This document shows positions 47,306 through 56,800 of a stretch of 64,000 nucleotides of DNA, piece after piece; positions within the stretch are counted from its first letter, which is position 1, and each line of letters opens with the position of its first letter. Both the position numbers and the translations under genes were made by a program. The stretch is from Gordonia amarae NBRC 15530 (lineage in GTDB: Bacteria; Actinomycetota; Actinomycetes; Mycobacteriales; Mycobacteriaceae). The DNA lies in NCBI RefSeq assembly GCF_000241345.1, contig NZ_BAED01000080.1, positions 39,158-103,157 of the forward strand. The letters are read 5' to 3'. The notes beneath the pieces were generated by a model. That model saw only the letters and a list, made by a program, of their open reading frames with translations, did not search any database and was not told the origin of the DNA.

Positions 47306-47497
47306 GCATACCCACGACCGGACGGTGGCGTATTGTCGGACGGCTAATGTCATTTGGTCCGGCATTACAGCCTTGGCGGTCCTCAACCGGACGTGGTTGT
47401 CCGTGAATCGGTACAGGTACGGCCCGATGGCCGTGCGGCAGACGGAGGGCGCCGTGCCGGGTACAGGCGTGACAGATGTGGAAGGAGCTGGTGTGGC

Positions 47498-47850
47498 GTG
47501 ACGGGTCTGGGTGAGGTTGCTGCCGCGTTCAGCCGTGTCTGGGGCCCTGCGGTGGCGACGGTGGACCTGGTCGCGTTCGCCGCGGCCGTTCGCCCCGAGG
47601 CGGTTGCCGTCGACGGCACCACCGGACCCGTGACGTTCGCACAGCTCAACGCGCAACTGTCGGTGACAGCCAAGGTGCTGGCGGCCCAGGGCATCGACAC
47701 CGATGCCGCGGTCGGTGCCGCACTCACCACCGCACTGCCGGTGGCCGGGCTGTCCCCGGAGGCCGTCGCCGCACAGACCAGACAGACGCTGGCCTCGTTG
47801 CGGGCGACCGCGCTCGATCTTGCGGGCAGCGCCGATCTCGCCTCGTTGCC
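47498..47850 (+). other. A-domain stub at the N-terminus of NRPS 3
   Basis: The first 117 or so residues (AAFSRVWGPAVATVDLVAFA, TFAQLNAQLSVTAKVLAAQG, IDTDAAVGAALTTAL) are clearly homologous to the NRPS 2 stub. A full A domain starts after ADLASLPGIFRSVAARFGDR. No catalytic motif is present. Confidence 0.6.
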
Positions 47851-50800
47851 CGGCATCTTCCGGTCGGTCGCGGCACGCTTCGGCGACCGGACCGCGCTCG
47901 TCGACGAGCAAGGGAACACAGTCACCTACACCGACCTCGACAACCGCTCGGACACCCTCGCCGCCGGGCTGCTCGCCGCCGGCGCGGGCCCCGAGCGGCT
48001 GGTCGGCGTCGCGTTGCCGCGCGGTATCGAGCTGGTCGTCGCCCTGTTGGCCGTGGTCAAGGCGGGAGCCGGCTATCTGCCGCTCGACCAGACCCACCCG
48101 CTCGACCGCCTGCGGATGGTCGTCGGCGACGCGGACCCGGTCCTCGTGCTGACCGACGAGGAGACGATCGGGAAGTGGTCCGATCTCGGCGCCGCCCTCG
48201 TCACCGTCGCCACGCAGAGCGCACTGGGCACCGACGACCACCTGGCCGCGCTGCCGGCGACGATCGACAGCGCCCATCCCGCCTACGTCATGTACACCTC
48301 CGGCTCCACGGGCCGGCCGAAGGGCGTGGTGATCAGCCATGCCGACGTGGTCAACCTGCTGTCGGCGATAGGCCGCGAATACGACTACACGCCCGAGGAC
48401 GTGTGGGCGATGTACACCTCCTACGCCTTCGACGTCTCGGTCAGCGAGGTCTGGGTGTCGCTGTGCTGGGGTGGCAGGCTCGTCGTCCTGGACTACCTGA
48501 CCACGCGCACCCCGTCGGATCTGGTGCGGGTGCTCGACGCCGAGGGCGTGACGGTGATCAATATGACGCCGTCGGCCTTCTACCAGCTTGCCGACGCCGT
48601 GCGGGATCCGTCCGTCCGACGGTTCCCGGCATCGGTGCGGTCGATGATCCTGGCCGGTGAGGCACTCGATTTCGAACAGGTCCGCCGCTGGTTCGCCGAC
48701 CGGGAGCGCTGCGACGGCGTCGCCGGGCCACAACTGAACAACATGTACGGGCCCACCGAGGCCACCGTGTACTCCACGCGCCGCGAGCTGACCCCGGACT
48801 TCGTGGCGGCCACCTCGGCCAGCGACATCGGGGCCGCATTGCCCGGCGTCCGGGCCTACGTGCTCGACTCCCGGCTGGCCAAGGTCCCCGCCGGGGTGCC
48901 CGGACATCTATATCTGGCAGGCGGTCAGCTCGCTCGAGGGTATGCCGACAGGTTCGAGCTGACCGCCAGCCGGTTCGTCGCCGACCCGTTCGGCGGCACC
49001 GGCGACCGGATGTACCAGACCGGCGACGTCGCGCTGATCCGCGACGGCGGCATCGAGTATCTCGGGCGCGCCGACGATCAGGTGAAATTGCGGGGCTTCC
49101 GCATCGAACTCGGCGAGGTCGAGGCGGCACTGCTCGCGGCGGACGGGGTCAGCGCGGCGGCGGCCACTGTGCATTCACGGGAGGGCTTCCCCGATCAGCT
49201 CGTCGGCTATGTCACCGCGGGCTCCGGTGCCGGCGAACTCGTCACCGCGGACATCAAACGTGCTGTCGCGGGCAAGGTTCCCGAGTACATGGTGCCCGAC
49301 GTGATCATGGTGATCGAGCAGCTCCCACTGAACGTGAACGGCAAACTCGACCGCCGGGCGCTGCCCGCACCCGTGCTGGTGTCCGCGGTCGAGTTCGTCG
49401 CACCCGAGACCGATGCGGAGTCCACGCTCGCGAAGATCTTCGCCGAGGTGCTCGGTCTGGAGCGGATCAGCGTCATCGAGTCGGTGTTCGACGTGGGCGG
49501 CAACTCGCTGCTCGCGGCGCGCATCGTCGCCCGCGTCTGTGACGAGCTGGGCGTCGACCTCAACCTGCGTGACCTGTTCGAAGCGCCCACCGTGCGCGGC
49601 TTCGCCGAGCGTGTGGCGGATGCCGACGCGGGCCTGGGTGCGGTGGTGGTGGCGGATCCGCGGCCTGCCCGCGTGCCGCTCTCGTTCGCCCAGGCCCGGA
49701 TGTGGTTCATCAATCAGCTCGACCCGGCCTCCCCCGCCTACAACATTCCCGTGGTGCTGCGGGTGGCCGGGCCGCTGGATGCCGACGCACTGCGGCTGGC
49801 GGTCGGTGATCTGGTGTCGCGGCACGAGATCCTGCGCACCTCTTTCCCCGCGCCGGACGGCGAACCGTTCCAGTTCGTCGGCGGCGTGGGCGAACTCCCC
49901 GACAGAGGCGTGTGGCGCGTGAGCGCCTCGAGTGAGGAATTGTTCGGCACCATCTCCGCGGGCTTTGATGTGACCTCGGATTGGCCGCTGCGCGTGTGTC
50001 TTTCGCCGGACCCGGAGGATTCCGCGCAGCACCTGCTCGCCGTGGTCGGCCATCACATCGGCGTCGACGGTGAATCCGTCCTGCCGCTGGTGAGTGATCT
50101 CCTGAGCTCCTATGCCGCCCGGATCGACGGCCGGGCACCAGATTTCGCACCGCTGGCCGTGCAGTACGCCGACTTCGCGCTCTGGCAGCATGCGGCGCTC
50201 GGGGCCGTGGATGATCCCGGCTCGGTGGTCGGCCGCCAATTGGCCTATTGGCGTCGACAACTGGCGGGGCTGCCGGATGTGCTGAACCTGCCGGCGGACC
50301 ATCCCCGGCCCAAGGTCGCCGGCTATCGCGGCGCCCAGGTGCACACCGAGGTGCCCACCGCTGTCGCTGCCCGGATTCTTGAGGTGGCGCGGACGCATGG
50401 CGCAACCCCGTTCATGGTGGTGCATGCGGCGCTCGCAGTCCTGCTGGCCAGGCTCAGTGGGACGCGGGACATCGCTGTGGCCACCCCGATCGCCGGGCGC
50501 GGCCAGGCGGTGCTCGAGCCGCTTGTCGGCATGTTCGTCAACACCCTGGTGCTGCGCACCCCGACCGATCCGGGTCAGGCGTTCACCGACTTCCTGCGTC
50601 TGGTGCGCGGCACCGACCTCGACGCGTTCGGCCACTCCGAGGCCCCGTTCGAATCGGTCGTGGAGGCGCTGGATCCGGTTCGCTCCGAAGCATTCTCACC
50701 GCTTGCCCAGGTGCTGCTGTCGTTCGATCCGGCAGCCTCGGCGGCCGGTGCCGACGTGGCGGTGGGCGGCCTTGGCTTCACCCCGGTCGACTTGCCCGAG

Positions 50801-53800
50801 ATCCCGGCGCAGCTGGATCTGTCGGTGATCGTGTCCACCGCGGCCCCGGGCGAGTCCTGGTCGCTGGCGCTCACCTACGCCACCGACCTGTTCGCCGAGC
50901 CGACCGCCGCGACGATGCTGCGGCGCTTCGTCGCGCTCCTGGACGCACTCACCGCCGACCCGGCCATGCCGGTGGGCGAGGCGGGCTTCGTTGACGCGGC
51001 CGAGCGGTCTGTGGTGCTGGAGGCCGCTCAAGGGCAGGTGCTCCCGGTGCCTCCGGGTACCGTCGTCGATGTGATCGGGGCCCGGTCGATCTCCTCGCCG
51101 GAGAGTTCGGCACTCCGCGCCGGCGACCGTGACCTCACGTACGCAGAATTCGGTTTACGCGTCAATACGCTTGCACGGGAACTGATCTCGCTAGGAGTGG
51201 GGCCCGACAGCGCGGTCGGCGTGATGATCGACCGCAGCGTCGAACTGCTCGTCGCCGTCCACGCGGTGCTCGCCGCCGGTGGTCAGTACGTGCCGGTTGC
51301 CGCCGACGCGCCCGCGGACCGGGTCGACTACATGCTGCGGACCGCCGGAGCGACCGTCGTTCTGGTGGCCGGTACCGATGTCGCGGCGCTGCCGGAGGAC
51401 GTCGACATCGTTCTCGTCGATTGCACAGGGGCGGTGGATCCGGTTCCGGTGGCGCCGGTGACCGATGCCGAGCGCACTGCGCCGCTGTTGCCGCACCACG
51501 CGGCATACACCCTGTTCACCTCGGGATCGACGGGCCGCCCGAAGGGTGTCACCGTGTCGCATCGGGCGCTGCGCAACCGGCTGGAGTGGATGCGCGCGCG
51601 GTACGGCCTGTCCGCCCTCGACGTGTTCGTGCAGAAGACGCCGGCCACCTTCGACGTGTCGGTGTGGGAGCTGTTCCTGCCGCCCATGATCGGCGCCCCA
51701 CTTGTCATCGCGGAAGCGGGTAGGCACGGCGACGCCGACTACCTCGATGCGCTGGTGTGCGACCAGCGGGTGACGGTCGTGCACTTCGTGCCGTCGATGC
51801 TGGCGGCATTCACCGACGTGCTGGGTACGGATCGGCTCGCGGCACTGACATCGCTGCGGGTCGTCTTCACCTCAGGTGAGGCTCTTGGGGTGCCGTCCTC
51901 GCGTGCGTTGCTGTCCGCGCTCGGGTCGGTCCGGCTGGTCAACCTGTATGGACCCACGGAGGCCGCCGTCGACGTGACCGCCCACGAGGTACACGCCGGC
52001 GACGAGGTGATCCCGATCGGTACACCGGTGCCCAACACCACCACGCTCGTGCTCGACGAACGGCTGCACCCGGTGCCCGCGGGGGTCATCGGTGAACTGT
52101 ATCTCGGTGGCGTGCAGCTGGCCCGGGGTTACGCCGCGCGCCCGGACCTGACGGCCGAGCGTTTCGTCGCCGATCCGCTGGGCCCCGACGGCGGGCGCCT
52201 GTACCGAACCGGCGACCTGGTGCGCTGGACGGCCTCCGGAAGCCTGGAGTACCTGGGCCGCACCGATTTTCAGGTCAAGCTGCGAGGGCAGCGACTAGAG
52301 CTCGGTGAGGTCGAGGCAGTCCTGGCCGCCGCACCCGGTGTGGTGCATGCCGCCGCCGCCGTCGTCACGACGCCGTCGGGAGATCAGGTGCTCGCCGGGT
52401 ACCTCGCCCCGGCCGGCGCCGACACGGCCGCGGTCTCGGCGTTCGCGGCGCAACGACTGCCGGCGTACATGGTTCCGTCTGTCTGGGTGGGTTTGGCCGA
52501 GGTCCCGCTGAGTGTCTCGGGCAAGCTCGACCGGAAACTGTTGCCGGCGCCCGGGTTCGCCGATGCCGGCGACGACTTCACCGAACCCGGTTCCGACGAG
52601 GAGGCCCTCGTCGCGCAGGTATTCGCCGACGTCCTCGGTGCCGAACGCGTGAGTGTCACCGCCTCGTTCTTCGATCTGGGCGGCAACTCGCTGGCCGCGA
52701 TGCGGCTGGCGGCGCGGACCGGCGATGTCCTCGGGACCGCGGTGTCGGTGCGGGATGTGTTCTCCGCCAACACGGTCCGTGAGCTGGTTGCCGAGGTGGC
52801 CGGGCATGCGCGGGCGCTCCCGCCGATCACGGCCGGCCCGCGCCCGGAGGTCATCCCGCTGTCGTTCGCGCAGGCCAGGTTGTGGTTCATCAACCAGTTC
52901 GACCCGGCCGAGGCCACCTACAACGTGCCGGCGGTGCTGCGGCTGACCGGCCCGGTCGACGCCACCGCCCTGCGCGAGGCCGTCCGCGACGTGGTGACCC
53001 GCCACGAGGTACTGCGCACCTCTTTCCCCGCGGTCGACGGCGAACCGCGACAGCTGATCGGGGCGATCGACGAGTTCGACCGACGTGACATCTGGCGGGT
53101 CGTCGGCTCCGAGGCCGACATCGTGGCCGCCGTGTCCTCCGGGTTCGACGTCACTGCCGGATGGCCGTTGCGGGTCCGGCTGTACGAGCAGGCTCCCGGC
53201 GACTTCCTGCTCGCCGTCGTCGCCCATCACATAGCCGTCGACGGCGAGTCGATGCCCCCGCTGGTGGCCGACGTGGTTGCCGCCTTCGCCGCCCGCAGCG
53301 GTGGGGCGGCGCCGTCATGGGCGCCGCTGGAGGTGCAGTTCGCCGACTACGCGCTGTGGCAGCACGACGTTCTCGGCAGCCCCGAGCAGCGTGCCGGGCG
53401 GATGGCGGCGCCCGACTCGGTGGTGGCACGCCAGCTTGAGCACTGGCGTGACCGGCTAGCCGGCCTCCCCGAGGTCCTCGACATCGCCGGCGCCCGGCCC
53501 CGTCCCGTTGTCGCCTCGCACCGCGGTGCTCGGGTCGGGTTCACCCTCCCGGCCGCGGTGGGCGCCGAGATCGGCGACACGGCACGCCGCCACGGGGTCA
53601 CCCCGTTCATGGTCGTGCACGCGGCGCTCGCTGTGCTGCTGTCCCGGCTGAGCGCCACGGACGACATCGCGATCGCGACACCTGTGGCCGGGCGTGGTCA
53701 GCAGGTGCTCGATCCGCTCGTTGGCATGTTCGTCAACACGCTCGTGCTGCGCACACCGATCCGCCAGAGCATGTCGTTCACCGAACTGCTGCACCAGGTC

Positions 53801-56800
53801 CGGGCCGCGGACCTCGACGCCTATGCCACCGCCGACGTGCCGTTCGAGACGGTGGTGGAGGCGCTCGACCCGGTCCGCAGCGAGGCATTCTCGCCGCTGG
53901 CGCAGGTGTCGCTGTCGTTCGACCCACAGGCGGGGATCGCGGCTGGGCTGTCGGTGGCGGGGGTGCGGGTGGAGCCGCTGGAGGCGCCGACGACCCCGGC
54001 GAAACTCGACGTCGAGGTGATGCTGTCACCGGCCGGGGACGGGACCGACTGGACCGGCGCGATCACCTATGCGACCGACCTGTTCGACGACACCACGATG
54101 ACCGCCTTCGCCGCGCGGCTCGTCCGGCTCCTCGAGGGCCTGACCACCGACCCCGCGATGGCGGTCGGCGATGCGGAACTGATGTCGGTGACGGACGAGC
54201 GGAAGCTTCTCGACGCCGCGTCCGGGGGTGAGGTGGCCGGCGGGGCGGACTCGGTGGCCGAGTTGTTCGCCCGGGGCGTCGCATCGGCGCCGGACAAGGT
54301 GGCGGTGTGGGCGGGAGACCGTGAGGTCACCTACGCCGAATTGGGTGCCCGCGTGAATGTTCTGGCGCGCGAACTCATCTCGGCCGGGGTCGGCCCCGAT
54401 ACCGCGGTCGGCATCCGGTTCGGCCGCTCGCTGGAGATGGTGGTGGCGCTGCACGCGGTGTGGGTGGCGGGCGGACAGTTCGTGCCCATCGCCCCGGACG
54501 CGCCGGAGGATCGCGTCGGGTACATCCTGGCCACCGCCGGGGCGGCGGTGGTACTCGCCGCATCCGGAGATGCCGGCACCGGCGACGCCCAGGTGATCGT
54601 CGTCGACTGCTGCGGCGATGTCGCGCCGGCCATCGCACCGGTGACCGACGCCGACCGGCTCGCCCCGCTGCGCCCGGACAATGCCGCCTACACGATGTTC
54701 ACCTCCGGCTCCACCGGCCGGCCCAAGGGCGTGACGGTGAGCCATCGCGCGCTGATCGCCGAGATCTACGCCGACCGTGCGCATTACGGATTCGGTCCAG
54801 GCGATGTGTTCCTCCAGGTGCTGGAATACACCTTCGACCCGGCGGTGCTGGAGTTTGTGCGCCCGATCGTCGACGGAACACCGCTGGTGCTTCTCGAACC
54901 CGGCGAACACCGCGACCCGCGGGCGCTCGCCACCGCTGTCGCGCGGTTCGGGGTGACAGCGATGATCGTCGTGCCGTCGATGCTCGCGATGATGGCCGAG
55001 ACGCTCGGGGAGGACAACTCCTGGGCGAGAACCCTGACCAAGGTGGCGGCCGGTGGTGAGGCACTGCCGCCGTCGGTGGCCGCCGAGGTCACCGAGGACT
55101 GGGCGGTCAGCGTCCACAATCAGTACGGGCCCACGGAAACCACCATCTATTCCACGATCTCGGTGTTCGATCCGGCCGACGGCCGGGTGACCATCGGCCG
55201 GCCGGTGCCGGGGGTGCGGGCGTACGTGCTCGATACCCGTCTGCATCCCGTGCCGGCGGGGGTGTCCGGCGAGCTCTATCTCGGGGGTGTGCAGACGGCG
55301 CGCGGTTATGCCCGCGCGCAGCGCATGACGGCCGAGCGTTTCGTGGCCGACCCGTTCGCCGTGGGTGGCCGGCTCTATCGGACCGGAGATGTTGTCCGCC
55401 TGAATGATTCGGGTGACATCGAGTATCTGGGCCGACGTGACTTCCAGGTCAAGCTGCGCGGGCAGCGTATCGAACTCGGGGAGATCGAGACGGTGCTGTC
55501 GGGTGTCCCGGGTGTGGTGCACGCCGCTGCCGCCGTGGTGCGGGCCGACTCGGGAGCCCAGCACCTGGTCGGTTATCTGACGCCGGCCACGATTGACGTC
55601 GAGTTTGTGAAATCGCATGTGGTGGAGCTGCTTCCGGATTTCATGGTGCCCGGCGTATGGTTGCCGCTCGATGAGTGGCCCATTAACGCGGCCGGAAAGA
55701 CGGACCGGGCCGCGTTGCCGCGTCCGGACTTCGGGACCTCGACCGACGAGTACGTCGCACCCGCCACGGAGACCGAATCGGCGATCGCGCGGATCTTCGC
55801 CGACGTCACCGGCCTCGACACGTTCGGCGTGACCACGTCGTTCTTCGACGCGGGCGGGAATTCGCTCCTGGCCATGCGGGTGGCGTCGCGGGCCGGGGCC
55901 GCGCTCGGGGTGCGGGTGTCGGTGCGCGATGTCTTCGAGGCTCCCACGGTGCGCTCGCTGATCGCCGCGACCGCGGGGAACTCTCCGCAATTGCCGCCGC
56001 TGACGGCCCTCGTGCCGCGCCCGGAGCGGGTTCCCCTGTCGCATGTCCAGCGCCGGATGTGGTTCGTGAACCAGTTCGATCCCGCCTCGGCCGCCTACAA
56101 CATTCCACTGCCGGTACGGCTGCGGGGCCGGATCGACCTCGACGCGCTGCGCGGTGCCGTCATCGACACCATCGGCCGGCACGAGGTGCTGCGTACCCGC
56201 TACCTGTCCGACGCCGACGGTCCGTACCAGCACGTCGTCGATGCCGCGCGGGTGCCGGAGCTGCTCGATTGGCGGATCTGCGCCGGCCGTGACGAGGTGC
56301 CGGCGGCGGCCCAGGAAGGCTTCGACGTCACCACTGACCTGCCTGTGCGGGTGCGGGTGTGGCAGGATGCCGCGACAGGCGTCACCGAGGTGCTGTTCGT
56401 CGCCCACCACATTGCCTTCGACGGAGAGTCGGCGCGTGTGTTCATCGCCGATCTGACCACCGCCTACGCGGCACGGGCCGCCGGCACCGCCCCGCTGTGG
56501 GAACCGTTGCCGGTGCAGTACGCCGACTACAGCATGTGGCAGCAGCGGGCCCTCGGCGATGCCGGTGACCCGGGCAGTGTCATGGCCAGGGAACTGGCGT
56601 ACTGGGCCGGGCAGCTCGACGGGCTGCCCGCGGTCACCGACCTCCCCATGGACCGGCCCCGGCCCGCCGTCGCCGACCCCGCCGGCGGCGTGGTCCGCAC
56701 GGCGCTGCCCGACGATATCGCCATCGCCGTGGCCCGCTGCGCGGGCGAGAATAAGGTCACCTCGTTCATGGTGTTCCACGCGGCGCTGGCGATCACGGTG

